Made by a program: the position numbers and the translations under genes
DNA from: Mauremys mutica
Taxonomy: Eukaryota > Chordata > Testudines > Geoemydidae
Assembly (NCBI RefSeq): GCF_020497125.1
Contig: NC_059087.1
Coordinates: 15,347,925-15,411,924, forward strand
Length of the DNA: 64,000 nt
Direction: 5' to 3'
Shown: in pieces, positions 11,736 to 24,057 of the stretch
Layout of the letters: each line of letters begins with the position of its first letter
Numbering within the stretch: the first letter of the stretch is position 1
The notes under the pieces: generated by a model
Told to the model about the DNA's origin: nothing
Database searches by the model: none
The model's input: only the letters and a program-made list of their open reading frames with translations

Positions 11736-12971
11736 ATATGCAGAGCAATTCATTGCCCTGCCGATGTGAGCCAGCCCTTGTCAGAGATGTTTTGCTGGTA
11801 GTTATTTATTATTGTGGTTCCTTTTTCATGGATTGTTTGTGGAAAAAAATGTGCTTGATTTTGGTCTCATCTCAGTGTAATTCTGCACTAATTTCTTTTG
11901 AAGTCAGTGGAGTTATGCTGGTTTAAAATCCAGTGAGCCTGACTGACTAATCGGGTCTGATGTTTTAAAAGTAGACCCCACCAACCAGAAATGTTCCTTT
12001 CCTATAGCAGTACTGAGCATCACTGTGGCAGGATATTACAAGAAAAAGTGTGCAGTAATGGGTTTTAAAAATAAATGTTAAGTGATTTTTTTTAAAGAAC
12101 AATGTGCAAAAACTAGCCTTTTACTACTTGTTTTCTGAAATCCTTTAAACCTTATTTGCATGTTGTTTTAATGTGCTCTACCTATTGAGTTGCAAACTTT
12201 TGCAGAGGACTTCAAGTAATACTAAAGCTTTTAAAATACAGATGGTGGTAAAATCCCAGTGGAGAACAGACTTCTTTTTCAAACTTAGGTTCTGTTTTTT
12301 TCTTTTCTAGTTCATGGCAGGTTTTGACAGATCAGAAGACATTTTCACAGCTTGATGCAGCTGGATTCTTTTTAGGCATGAACAAAAACATCTGGCCCTA
12401 AAACCATGCCTTTTACCAAAGGGTCGAAATACATGCACATACATCTGTTGTGCTAACACGTTTCCTTGTAAACTCAGAGGTTAATTGCTTTGTTTTGCGC
12501 AGACAGTACTGTTGGTTCATTGAGTCAGATTGTTTCTTTTAATCTAGAACATTTTAGCAGAAAGGGGTGTTTACAGGTAGTATTAGATAGATATTTTCTG
12601 TGAAATAATTTACAGACAACCAAGATTACATCATTGGCATTCTGCAAAGATTTCCATGTAAGACTAAATCTCCAATAAGAGAGTTGAAATCCTGCATCAT
12701 AATTTTTTGAGGGTGGGGAGTTTTTCTCTCTCTCTTTCTCCCTTTCTTTTTTTTGCATTTCCTCTGTCTGTTTATCCACAGGCAACAGTTAAAGGGACGT
12801 TACAGATCTCATTAATCCTTTTCCTGCTGCTATTCTGTAGCTAGTTCTGTTAAGGTATCTCTGGGTAATTTAATTATAGTTCTTGTGGTGGGTTCCTGTT
12901 TTTCTTTTCTGACCCTCTGTGTGCTGATCCAAAGCCCTCTAAAGTCATTGATAGTCTTTCCATTGAATGCA
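11736..12971. other. no gene seen
   Basis: AT-rich intron. A pyrimidine stretch lies at 12720-12755. A hairpin-repeat-like fragment lies around 11870-11950 (GAAGTCAGTGGAGTTATGC). Confidence 0.45.
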
Positions 12972-13108
12972 GTGTTGTGTAGCCATGTTGGTCCCAGTGA
13001 CGTAATATCTTTTATTGGACCTGAACAAGAGCTCTGTGTAACCTCAAAAGCTTGTTTTTCTTATGAACAGAAGTTGGTCCAATAAAATATATTATCTCAC
13101 CCAACTAG
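12972..13108. mobile_element. short Penelope-type terminal-repeat remnant (tentative)
   Basis: Contains GTGTAGCCATGTTGGTCCCA, then ATATCTTTTATTGGACC, and the inverted partner GGTCCAATAAAATATATTAT, giving a foldback. The start resembles the terminal repeat of the element at 28851 (GTAGCCATGTTAGTC). No coding part. Confidence 0.5.
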
Positions 13109-13665
13109 TCTTTCCATTAACTTTGAGGGACTTTGGATCAAGCTTTTAGTTTATGCAGTTTTCTTAGAACTGTTCTGAAAGTCCATTTTGAAGCACTCCA
13201 GGCCCCAGTACTGCATGTGAAGGTAGCCATGGTTATCAACTTTGACATCAAATATTTTTCTTATTCCCCCATTTCTCCCACGAAAAAGTGGTGTGTTATT
13301 TTTAAATTGTGTAATGAGTGCATGTTTATATGTAATAAAGGAAAATGTCTTACTATCTTGTCTCACTTTTCAAACCAACTATGGATTCCTCCATCAATCT
13401 AAATATTTAAGCATTTTCAGCTGGTGTCACTGGGTTTACAGGTGGTGTCTTTGAAATGTCAGTCTCTTAAAAAGCATTGCTTTTTCCTCCCTCCATACAC
13501 TGCACTCAGTTAACAACATATTGTAAAACAAATAAACAAAAGACCTTCCAAGAAACATTTTACTGCATGTCAGCAAGGAGGAATGATTGGTTGAGACCCA
13601 GGATGGTTACTCTTAAGAGCTGCATCATACCAGATTCTTTTAGGTATAATTCTCTTCTCCAGCAG
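13109..13665. other. no feature seen
   Basis: AT-rich intron; short open frames only. Confidence 0.5.
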
Positions 13666-13850
13666 ATCTGGGTCCTAATCCCAGCTCTGCCATAGCTTGC
13701 CTGCAAGACCTTGGACATCATCTGAGAAACTGGGATAATCGTACTTATCTGCTATACTTCCATAGGGTTATTGTGAAGCTTAATTGATGTTAACAAAAGC
13801 ATTTGGAGATCCTCTGAGGGAAGGTGCTTAGAGGCGGAAAGCATTTATTG
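13666..13850 (-). repeat. MIR-type SINE
   Basis: Reverse-orientation MIR pattern: GGGTCCTAATCCCAGCTCTG, then ACCTTGGACATCATCTGAGA, CATAGGGTTATTGTGAAGC and the AAGCATTTGGAGATCC end. Confidence 0.8.
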
Positions 13851-13998
13851 TTTAATACATTAGTCATCAAAAGTGACCCTATTTGTAGTTATCTACACTT
13901 ATCCAACAAGCAATTTTTAAAAACAGATACTGGGGGGGTGCGGAATTACAAACAGCAATAAATACATAACAAGGAACATATGGTTTTGCTGTGGCTAA
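13851..13998. other. no feature seen
   Basis: Short unique spacer between repeats. Confidence 0.4.
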
Positions 13999-14560
13999 AG
14001 CCTTGTCTACATGTTAAAGTTGCACCAATTCAACTTAATAGTTTTTGTAAATTCATTTAGTAAAACTGGTGAAACCCCTTTTATAGACACTCATTTTGGA
14101 TTAAGAGTGGTTTAGTTTAAACTGATCAATTAAAACTGAACTGAAATAAACTTGCTTTAAAACAAACTAAGGGCATGTCTACGCTTATCTCCGGAGTGAT
14201 CGATCCAGCAAGGGTCGATTTATTGTGTCTATTGAAGACACCATAAATCGACCACTGAGCGCTCTTCCATCAACTCTGGTACACCACTGGAGCAAGAAGC
14301 GTAGATGGAGTCGATGGGGGAGTGGCAGCAGTTGACCTACCACAGTGAAGACACTGTGGTAAGTAGATCTAACTACGTCAACTTCTGCTATGTTGTTCAC
14401 GTAGCTGAAGTTGCGTAACTTAGATCGATCCCATCCCCTAGTGTAGACCAGGCCTAAAAGTGTCCACGTAACTGTTTGCATCAATTTAACTAAATCTATT
14501 TAAAATCACACCTCTAGTTAAACGTGTGCAACTTTTTCATGTTGACAAATCCTTACACAC
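13999..14560. mobile_element. outer MITE with GTCTAC-type termini, interrupted
   Basis: The left terminus AGCCTTGTCTACATGTTAAA and right terminus GTGTGCAACTTTTTCATGTT-GACAAATCC form an inverted pair. The element is split by the MITE at 14171-14454, so the effective unit is about 280 bp. Boundaries approximate. Confidence 0.55.
14171..14454. mobile_element. nested MITE with 3-bp TAA duplication
   Basis: The inverted termini GGGCATGTCTACGC and GTGTAGACCAGGCC are flanked on both sides by TAA (14168-14170 and 14455-14457). A 3-bp TWA duplication suggests the PIF/Harbinger group. Internal arms with GATCGATCC and GTCAACTTC motifs; no coding capacity. Confidence 0.75.
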
Positions 14561-15429
14561 ACAATAACCTGTGCCTGTATACTCTGAAATGGTCTGTAAG
14601 TTTGTCTGAAGCAGTAGCACAGTTTGGGTTATTAGTCAAAGCATGGTTGAGCTATTGGAATGTTTAAAGCCCCGAGGGCCTTCTCTGTGTACAGCTCACC
14701 CTTAAACGAGACCTATTTCTTTCCTATCGTCTGTCTTCAGAAGTGAAGCAGCACCTTCTGCTCCTACGTCAGCACAGTGTTTCTCTGCCACTAATTTTCC
14801 TCTTCGAGGTGTGGTTTCATGGCCTACTTCCTCTTGCTTTCTGGGGTCAGGTGAGTGTTGGAGGACTCAACAATCCTTCCACTGTGACACTCTTATAAAA
14901 TTTAAAAACATTCTTGGTGATTCATAGCAACTTGCACCTTAGGGTGCACTATAGCACTGTAAACTTCTGGAGAGGTTAGGACTTCCTCTCTACAGAGAGA
15001 TTACTGGATCTCAGTGGCACCTACTGGCTGTCAAGGCCACTGGAGTGGAGAAGCAACTCCCTCTGTCAAAAGGAGACCCGTGACTGCGGTTAGATCATGG
15101 GCCTTTGTGAGGTGAGGGAGGTAATTTTTGCTAGCTAAGCCTGAGCCACAAAGTTTTGAACACACACAAGTCTGAAGGAGGTGTTCAGAATCAATATTTT
15201 GGTTTGGCCATTATAACAATACAGAGAATGCACCACAAAATCCAGATCCTAGTTCTGATTTTGAGCTGGGGTGTTATGAAATTTTTAAAATCTTCCTTTA
15301 CAATGCAGCTCTAACACAAACCGGTGCAGAACTGCTCCTCTGTGGCAAGTAAGGATGTAAATCTGCAAAGCACTGTATGTAGATGTGGTTGTCTGATGCC
15401 CCCATTGAGAGGTGGCACAATATATATAT
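14561..15429. other. no feature seen
   Basis: Unique intron with no recognised repeat. Confidence 0.45.
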
Positions 15430-15653
15430 CAGTGGCTCTCAAACATTTTACTGGCGACCCCTTCCACATAGCAAGCCTTTGAGTGCAACCCCCCCCCCTT
15501 ATTAATTAAAAACACTTTTTTATATGTTTAACACCATTATAAATGCTGGATGCAAAGTGGGGTTTGGGGTGGAGGTTGATGGCTCGTGACACCCCCCCAT
15601 GTAATAACCTCGTGGCCCCCGAGGGGTCTCAACCCCCAGTTTGAGAACCCCTG
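15430..15653. mobile_element. hAT-type MITE
   Basis: Termini CAGTGGCTCTCAAAC and GTTTGAGAACCCCTG are inverted copies. The flanks are AT-only (ATATATAT and TATTATAT), compatible with an 8-bp duplication but not proof of one. Internal: GCGACCCCTTCC paired with GGCCCCCGAGGGGTC, and C and T runs. Confidence 0.8.
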
Positions 15654-16409
15654 TATTATATAGATAAAAGAAAACCCTTCCCCTTAAAGCGTGGAATTGC
15701 AGTTCACCTCCATCAAGCCTTTTCTGCTTTGTTTACTTCACTGTGTCTTTGGGTAATTCAGCGTATCCCTTGTATATATTAAGTGACAAACAACTATTCC
15801 ACAGAGCTCTGTGCTTGTCCTAATCACAGCACTGTCTTCTGAAAATGTGTTTCCTATTCCTTGGCTATGAATGTTAATCTCAAAGCAAAACACAGTGATA
15901 ATTAACTGAAATAATTGTCACCCTTTTTAGTTATTCAGGGCAGAAAATTATCAAGTGGCTTCACCTGAACTGCTTTGGCTTTAATTATTCTTGTGATTTT
16001 TTTTTTCCAGGATGCCTAAGAGTAAACAGGATTTCCCTCAGGTATTCTAGGGAAATTGTTTGTACGTTTCCTTGTGGAGCTAACTTTGCTTATTATGATA
16101 GTTCTAACACATTTTTTCCTGATCACCGCATCTTTAATAGTAGAGTGGGACCTATAACCTTTCAGGAAGTTTCCACGGCAACACTCTGTAATGTTTTGAC
16201 TGATCATAATGGGAGATCACAATTTTGAGTCAACAAGCAGAGAGCAAAGATGTTCTCCGTGCTTCAGAAATGCTTCTGAGCACCTGCGTTCAAATGCAGA
16301 TTCTAGGAAATGATTTTGAATCCACTTGTGTTTGACTTCATTGGCAGGGCCCATCTATTGACCCCTGTGAGCAGGTGGTGGAACTCAGCAGGGAAATGCC
16401 GATTGAGTC
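15654..16409. other. no gene seen
   Basis: AT-rich intron without recognised repeats. Confidence 0.45.
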
Positions 16410-16700
16410 CTGTTGGTGCTCATTGTGGCAGGTGCAGGGATGGATTAACCTTTTGTGGGCCAGGACTGTCTCCCTGCCCCCCTCCACCCATGCTCTGCCC
16501 TGAGGTCCTGCCCACCTTCATCGTCATCTTCCCCCCAAGGCCCCGCTCGCACAGGAGGGAGGGGAAGCAGAGAGGAGCGAGCGGCAGGCGGGGCCTCCAG
16601 AGGAAGAGGCTGAGTGGGGGTAGGGCCTCAGAGTGGAGCGCGGGCAGGGCAAGGCCAAGGTCTGGGCACCGGAGCCCCTTCTGAGTGTGGACCCAGTGTC
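16410..16700. repeat. GC-rich dispersed repeat fragment
   Basis: Begins GGGATGGATTAACCTTTTGT-GGGCC, a start I associate with a common turtle transposon-derived repeat, followed by a G+C-rich, compositionally skewed body. The open frames across it are chance. Family not certain. Confidence 0.45.
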
Positions 16701-18294
16701 ACGGCACCATCGGCGCCATTATAATCCCAGTACTGGGCAGGAGCAGTGTGTTAATGGCGTTCTGGACAGCCGGGATCATGGAAGTGGCTTCCAGGATATA
16801 GGAAACTGGGAAAGGAAAGAAATATCTCTGTTGAAAAAGTCTAGGACCAACCACGCTTAGGGAAAGAGTTTAGGTTGAGGTTTGTGGCTTTGGCGGTGTT
16901 TGAGTTACTGATAAAAGCAAATCCTAGGGCAGGTTGGAGGAGCGGGATGGGTAAATTTAAAATAAAAATACAGGTGGCTTGATGCTCCGCCCTGTTACGT
17001 TCACATTGCACTGCTGCAGCTTTCAGTGGCCAGAGAATTGGCTCTGTGTAGGGCAAGCCTTCGCCAGTATAAAGTTGATGGAATTGGGGCTCTGTTGCCT
17101 TCTATGTCAGCTCTGTCACCTGCTGCCAGCTCCTATGTTGGAGCTGTGCTGCTGGATGTAAGGGGTGCTTTAGTGTTGGGGAGGGAAGGGGAGATTACTT
17201 AGAGGTCATTTCAGGGAAGGGGAAGGAGGCAGGGCCGGGCAGGTAAGGGAGCATGGTGGAGCATAACGTAACGTCTGAATCTCTGCTGGTGGAAGGTCTT
17301 CCACCAGCTGCTTAAGTGTAAACTGCCCTGTTACAGATTAAACATATGCTGGAGCTGGGCAGCAAAGAATCTGGAGGTCCCTGCCAGCCCCTGCTCTCTT
17401 CTGCATTTGAGCTCTTTGCTCAGTGGAAAATTGAGCCCAGTGTGTGTAGGATGCATTCAGAGCCAGATGGAAATTCTACCTGCTGATAGGCTGTACTTTT
17501 AGTGGGGTCATTGGTACCTGGATGTTGATATTCTTTCTTAAGTCTTTTAAATTGAGATGTTAACTTGTTCATTTTAAATTACTGGCCGTATGAACCTCTC
17601 CCTATGGAGAAAAAATAGGTACCTTGTACAAGGGCGCTATATCAATAGCATGTGTTTTATATGTAAGACTTGCGTGGGGTGGTACTGACTCGTGAATTAA
17701 TATGAACAACATATTACTGTCCACACGCATAACACATATAATAAAAATTGGACATACTATGAAACACACGTCTTTTTCACTTGAGGCACCTGAGGATGCT
17801 TGAGTGAAATGCGCAGAGAGGTGAATGTGACTCTTCTTGGTGCTGTGAACTATTAAAAAGAACCTGTCATGTTCAGAGGCCATCATTAAATAATTAACAT
17901 TGACCACACCGTGGTGTCTGAAACAACACTGTTAATTCCAGTTCTAAGTATAGGAGAATTATGCAGTGTATCAGATTTTGATAGCTATTAGCAAATGTTG
18001 ACTTTTTTTTTCTGATGACCCCTGTATTATTACTGTGCTCCATCCCAGACGGGGCTCAAGGACTACAGTCAAAATTAGTCTCCTAAATCTGTCTATAGTT
18101 GCCATTTCTTGCTATTGCAAACGGGAAAGTTTTACTGTTGTGCTTGTGGCCATGCCTGGCACCTTGCCGGTCTCGTACATCACAGATTGTGAGACCGTTA
18201 GCCACGTTTGCCTCCCACATTGACCTTATAACCAAGTGCGAACATGGCAGAAACTATTAACCCTCTAGGATTACTTGTAGAAAAAATGAATCCA
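16701..18294. other. no gene seen
   Basis: Intron, with a purine-rich stretch at 17165-17250. No coding signal. Confidence 0.45.
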
Positions 18295-18360
18295 AAACAC
18301 ACACACACACACACAAAATCCTGAATGCGCGCGCGCACACACACAAAATCCTGAATGCAG
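18295..18360. repeat. AC/GC microsatellite with duplicated flank
   Basis: Two CA tracts, the second preceded by GCGCGCGC, each followed by the same segment ACAAAATCCTGAATGC. This indicates a local duplication of the tract plus its flank. Confidence 0.9.
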
Positions 18361-18479
18361 TAATGTATGTTGACTGTTGAAAGAAAGGCCAGTGCTCTTT
18401 TGGGCTGCATAAAAAAGCAGCACAACATGGAGCATGGACTCTCTCTCGTGTCAGTGCACCTGAATATTGCATTTGTTTG

Positions 18480-18960
18480 TGCACACCAAATCAACACATT
18501 GAAGGGCGCTCAGATAACAGCAATAAAAATCATCAAGAAATCTGAAGGGATTGATTTAGGAGGGAAGATAGAGAGAGTTACTGTTTTTATATATATATAT
18601 ATAGCTTGGCTAAGCGATATCTGGCATGTAGGGGCTGGGCAGGAGGTCATAAGCCTACAAAAATATTCTAAGGGTGTAAATATCACGTAAAGAGAGATTA
18701 TTTAGTATGATGCATAGGAAGACATAACTTGAATAAATGAATATAGGTATAATATAAGGAAAAACTCTTGACAGTGTCATTTATTTTAGGCTGTGAAATA
18801 ATTTCCTGAAGAAGTGATAGAAGCCCAATTGCTTGGGGCTTTTAAATTGAGATTGGATAAAGTGCTAAAAAATTGCCCTGTAAGGAACAGTGGGGAGATG
18901 AGGTGGATGGTCCATTTTCCATATCTAACATCTCTGGCACCAGTTCTGCAAATACTTATG
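18480..18960 (+). mobile_element. CR1-type LINE 3' fragment, strongly decayed
   Basis: Translatable remnants read AQITAIKIIKKSEGIDLGGK-IERVT, followed by a region with AAGCCCAATTGCTTGGGGCT and GATTGGATAAAGTGCT, as in CR1 3' ends. It is interrupted by an AT microsatellite (18587-18602). Confidence 0.6.
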
Positions 18961-19159
18961 CCTGTGTTTTCAAAGCTGTGAGGTATCCATGGAATTACTC
19001 ACGTGCATGAGTAACTCCATGCATGTGAGTGTTTTCAAGATCAGTGCCTATAAGTCTATAATTCTGTATGTTCTTGGGTCAGGCTTGTTGTCACTTTCCT
19101 AGGTAATGTCTCCAACATCTGAGTCAATAACTTCTTACACAAAGCTCAAATCAAAGATA
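18961..19159. repeat. small foldback around ACTCACGTGCATGAGTAA
   Basis: The segment GGAATTACTCACGTGCATGAG-TAACTCC (19000-19020) is a near-palindrome flanked by matching TTTTCAA motifs. Probably a decayed hairpin repeat. Confidence 0.4.
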
Positions 19160-21260
19160 TCCTTCCTGCCTTATGATATTTCCTTCAGATCCAGTGTCAG
19201 ATTCATAAATTTAAGTCCATCAGGGACTATTAGATTATCTAGTCTGACCTGTATATTACAGGCCATTAAATTTCACCCAGACATCCCTGTATTGAGCCTA
19301 ATAACTTGTTTGACTAAAGCATATTATTTTTTTTTATTATTTGTTTTACTGTAGCACCTATAAGCCCTAGTCATATCTTCCAGAAAGGCATCCAGTGTTG
19401 ATATGAAGACACCAAGACATGGAGAATTCACCACTTCCCTTAGAAGTTTGTTGCAATGGTTAATCAGTCTAGTTTCACTGCTAAAATATCGTGCCTTACT
19501 TCCTATTTGAATTTTAACTGTCTTTGGCTTCCAGCCACTGGTTCTTGTTATACCTTTTTGCACTAGATTAAAGAGCCCTGAAGTACTCAGTATATTCTCT
19601 CCTGGAAGGTACTTATACACTGTAATCAAGTCACCTCTCAATCTTTAGGACAAGCTAAACATATTGAGCTTTTAAGCCTCTCAGCAGAAGGCATTTTCTC
19701 CAACCCTCAAATCATTTGTGGCCCTTTTTTACAATCTCTCCATTTTTTCAGGATCCCTTTTAAAATCTGGATACCCTATTCCAGTATTGGTCCCACCAGT
19801 GCCATTCACAGAGGTGAAATCACCTCTCTAATATGGAGATATACTTATCTCATAGGGATCGAAGGGACCCCAAAAGGTCATCGAGTCCAGCCCCCTGCCT
19901 TCACTAACAGGACCAAGTACTGATTTTGCCCCAGATCTCTAAGTGGCCCCCTCAAGGATTGAACTCTCAACCCTGGGTTTAGCAGGCCAATGCTCAAACC
20001 ACTGAGCTAATCCTACCTGCTACTCTTTTCTCATACAGTCAGAGATCCCATTAGCTCTTTTTGCTACAACATCGCAAAGCATATGTTGAATTGGTCATCT
20101 ATGAACCCTAAATTCTGTGATTGTTTTCCACGATAGACTCCCCGCCATTCTGCAGGTATGGCCTGCATTCCTTCTTCCTAGATTAGATATACAACTTTGT
20201 ATTTGGCTATATTAAAATACATTTGATTTAAATGGGCCCAAGTTACCAAATGATCGAGATCTCATTCTTTACTAGTCCACCAATCTCTTTGTCATTTGCA
20301 AGTTTTACCATCTGTGATTTGATATTTACTTCCAGACCGTTAACGAAAACATTGAAAGGTATTTAGCCCAGTACTGATTCCTGGGGAACCCCACTAGAAA
20401 AGTTCCCATTTAATGATGATTTCCCCATTGACAACTACTTTTTGAGCTCTGTCAGTAGGCAAGTTCTTACCCCATTTAACATATACTCTGTTGATATTGT
20501 ACAGTGCTAATTTTTTAATTACAATGTTGTGCGGTCCTAAGTCAGATGCGTTACAAAAGTCTAAATGTATACATCTGTGCAGTTACCTTTATGATCCAAA
20601 TTTGTTATCGCAACAAAGAATGAAATCACGGTTGTTTGACAAGACCTATTTTCCATAAAATCATGTTGACTGTCATTAATTATATTCCTAGCCTTTAATT
20701 CTTTATCATTTGAATCCTGCATCAACTCTTGGTTGTTTTTATTTATTGGTTGGTTGGTTGGTTTGCTTTTCCTTTCCTCTTCCCCCCCTCTTGCACCCCC
20801 CCGGACTGATATTAGGCTAACCGGCCTATAGGTGCCCTGGTCAGCCTGCTTGTCCTTTTTGAATATTGGCACAACATTAGCTCTTTTCCAGTCTTATGGA
20901 ATTTTCCTTTTATTCCAAGATTTATTGGGGTTGGGGAGGGGAACAACATCATTGGGCGGAGATCTCCTCAGACAACTCTTTTAGGACTCTAGAGTGCAAG
21001 TTATCTAGGCCTGCTGATTTTAAAATGTTTGTCCCTAGTAGATGTTGTCTAACCTCCTCAGTTACTAATGGACTAGAAAGTACTTATGATATGAGTACAT
21101 CATCTGGCTTGTTTCCAAATATAGAACAGAAATATCTATTGGACACTCTTATTTTCTGCCTCATTATTAACGTCCAGGTTTCAGTGTCTTCCTTTTCTAG
21201 AGTTAATTTCCATAATTCCAGTTCTTTCACCTTTCACTCAGGACTCCTTATTTTTGATGA
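19160..21260 (-). mobile_element. CR1-type LINE, decayed 3' two-thirds, with nested SINE
   Basis: Read on the minus strand from 21260 downwards, RT pieces appear. Examples are MPIFKKDKQADQGTYRPVSL (20872 down), a SQHDFMENRSCQTTVISFF motif, and MRGDLITVYKYLPGENILST (19641 down). It continues to a 3' UTR with CTAGTCTGACCTGTATATTA on the plus strand. A SINE interrupts it at 19832-20020. Many stops and shifts. Confidence 0.85.
19832..20020 (-). mobile_element. tRNA-headed SINE with CR1-like tail (turtle Cry/PolIII type)
   Basis: On the minus strand the head reads TTAGCTCAGTGGTTTGAGCA (A box) and GAGTTCAATCC (B box). The tail has GACTCGATGACCTTTTGGGG and TCCCTTCGATCCCTATGAGA, related to the CR1 3' end that recruits the LINE machinery. 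This layout is known from cryptodiran turtle SINEs. Inserted inside the CR1 at 19160-21260. Confidence 0.8.
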
Positions 21261-22261
21261 ATGAGTTTTGTAGGAGAGAAATGCAGCAGCAAACTGAAGG
21301 ATAGTTTTTTTGGTTGCATTTCCTAGCATATTGTGAGACATCTCTTGCAGTTTTGGACAATTTAATATGTGTATCAAGTGTATTGTTCCTTTGAACAGAA
21401 CAGCTGTTGATACTATTCTTTAATAGATGGTATCTGTATGTGTATATGACAACGTTAAAGCTGTTCTGATCGCCTCCTACATAATATTTAAAAGCATTGT
21501 GTAAACTCAACCTAATTTACTCCATCGACTCCAGCTGAATGCGTGCTAATTTCAGTATGATCAGAAGCACAAGTATTGATGGTATTGGCCTGGATCTCTC
21601 TTATAAGAATATTCAGTTTATCCTTGCAACCATACAAATTTATTACCAGTTTATCCAGCCTGTACCAGATCTACTTGTCATCAAACATGGACTGAGTAGC
21701 TCTTTATGATTGAGAGTCATATATCCAAACCAGATTAGTGTGCAAGTCTGGGCTACGAATCTTATCTAGTAACCTGCTAAGGACTTTGAACTCTCTCCTA
21801 AAGTATTTAATGACTATTATTCGTTTCCTGACAAATAGCGAAATTAGGGTGTAGTTAAAGCATCCGACTTCTGACTGAGAGTCTCAGCAATTATCAGAAA
21901 CTGCCTTTTTAGCACTAATCATTATAAGTTTCTAGTCTATCCAGTTGCAATATTGCTATCTGTCCGCCTCGTAGCCCGTTTCTCTTGTCACCATGTTCTG
22001 GTGATTGTGTGGCTACAGGTTCTTTTAATCTTGCTAAACACAGCCAAATGTGCTCCAATAAGTTTCTTTTATTGCTGTCAAGGTTTAAAAGATTTCTTCA
22101 CTTAGTGAGTACAAAAAGTCTTTTCTTTCCTTCCACCGTTGCTTATACGTTTGTCTTCACAACAGGACATAACAAATTATCATTGGCAGTGATCACTTGT
22201 TTGTTACATATCTGTGTTTGCGATGTACTCTGTGAATCACAAAATTACGTGTTTTTTGTCT
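21261..22261. other. no gene seen
   Basis: Unique intron, AT-rich. Confidence 0.45.
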
Positions 22262-22690
22262 CAGTGGTTCTCAACCAGGGGCCTGGGCCACGAGCAGGTT
22301 TCAGGGGGTCCGCCAAGCAGGGCCAGTGTTAGACTCGCTGGGGCCCAGGGCAGAAAGATGAAGCCCCACCACATGGAGCTGACGTCTGGGGCCCTGAGCC
22401 CTTCCACCTGGGACTGATGTCGAAGCCTGAGTAACTTAGCTTCCTGGAGGTCCCTGGCAATTGCCCTGCTTGCTACCCCCTGATTCCGGTCCTGGCTTTT
22501 ATATGCAGAAAACTAGTTGTTATGGCACAGCTGAGCCCTGGAGTTTTTTATACCATGTTGGGAGGGCCTCAGAAAAAACAGGTGTCCTCAGCCTTTTTCT
22601 ATGTGACTCTCCATACAGAGTAGAGAAATCTTTAGATACTTTCTGCGTACCCCTTTGTGGAGATAGATTTTAGCTACATTGGTTAGGAAT
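22262..22690 (-). mobile_element. hAT-type MITE, right end rearranged
   Basis: Starts CAGTGGTTCTCAACC and carries the same interior as the element at 30335-30698 in the opposite orientation: shared blocks GGCCAGTGTTAGACTCGCTG, TCCACCTGGGACTGA and TTATATGCAGAAAACTAGTT. After GGGAGGGCCTCAGAAAAAAC the second terminus is not intact, so the end is approximate. Confidence 0.75.
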
Positions 22691-23157
22691 GACTGAAAGC
22701 TCAGCTATTTACCCTCCATGAGGCTCACTCTCACGCTAGCTAGCTGTAACCAAAGCAGATCTACATTGACACACTTCATCACTGATGTATGTCAAATCCA
22801 GATTTTCCCAGCTGTCTGATATCATCTGCCAAGCATAGATGGGGGCATACAGAGTGCAGTTTGCTATTAGCTGGGTGGCAGCTGTAAAGTCAGGCAGTTG
22901 TGACCATTTAATTATCAACTCTCTTCCAAACTAAGTATCAGCTCCTGGATTTACAGTAAGCCTCCCAATAAAGATGGCATAGCCCATTGGACAAAAGTGT
23001 TCTAGGCTCTATTCCACTATAAAGGCTCTCCTCCAGCTAGGAGCTTGTGAAAATCGTTTTTCCTGCTTCAATGAATTGGTACCATGTAGAAAGGTTGACA
23101 TCTACTGACAGTTATGGCCTTTCGTTCTGCAAGCCATCAATCAAAGAAGCCACTCAG
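22691..23157. other. no feature seen
   Basis: Unique intron with short frames only. Confidence 0.45.
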
Positions 23158-23403
23158 CATATGTCTACATTGCAGTTAGCTACCCAGGACTGGCCCATGC
23201 CAGCTCATTTGGGCTCAGGCTCTGGAAGTCTCCCACCTTGCAGAGTCCTAGAGCCTGGGCTCTAGCCCAAGCCCAGATGTCTATATCGCAATTAAACAGC
23301 CCCTTACCCCAACCCCTGTGAACCCGAGTCAACTGGCATGGGCCAGTCCCAGGTGTCTAATTGCAGTGTCAATGCAGGTTTTCAATTGCGGTGTAGGCAT
23401 GCC
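23158..23403. mobile_element. MITE with GTCTACA-type termini
   Basis: The left end GCATATGTCTACATTGCAGT is inverted at the right end (ATTGCGGTGTAGGCATGCC). Interior: GACTGGCCCATGCCAGCTCA pairs with TGGCATGGGCCAGTCC. No coding capacity. Confidence 0.75.
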
Positions 23404-24032
23404 ATCAGAGGTCCCAAGGGCATTGGAACACAATTCACCTCCAAGTACAATGCCTGAAGGGAAATCAAGCTGAGAGTTCCTCTTTTTTTGCTCATACGTC
23501 TAGAAGGGAGTTCTAGCCCATGAGTTGCAAAGTCTGTGTAGGGCCCATGGAATGTTTGGGGCTGCAAGCCACTGCTTCCATTGCTCATACTTAAGGCTAG
23601 CCCAGCATAGTAGCACAGTGTTAGCAGATTGCAGTGTGAAGGTCTTCACAGAAGGTTAGGAATAGGCCTAGAACTGGTTGAGGATGAGCTCATAGCAGGA
23701 TGGTGGTCTGACTTTAGGGATTGGTCCATGAACCTATTACCTCCAGAACAGAGAACCTACCAGCTCCACTGGCAAAGACTTCAGAGTCAGTAGTCTGCAC
23801 AAAATGAATAGCTGCTGATTGTTTCATCTTTTTTTTTTTTAAACAAAGAAACCAAGGAAACTGAATGTACAAAAACTAGTACTATTGTTAAGGTCGCAAC
23901 ATCTTGTTCTTTTATAAACAAATGTGGCTAAGTTAACATTGTATACAAACTTTTATTTCCTGACTTTTGTGTGCTTGGTTTTGTGAACTTAACATTGCAT
24001 CAATACTACTTTTTATGGTTTTTTTAATTATT
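23404..24032. other. no gene seen
   Basis: Unique intron; T run at 23828-23840. Confidence 0.45.
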
Positions 24033-24057
24033 ATTAGTAGTAGTAGTAGTAGCAGTA
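24033..24057. repeat. TAG/TTA trinucleotide microsatellite
   Basis: Runs of TTA then TAG units directly before a MIR-type SINE. Confidence 0.9.
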
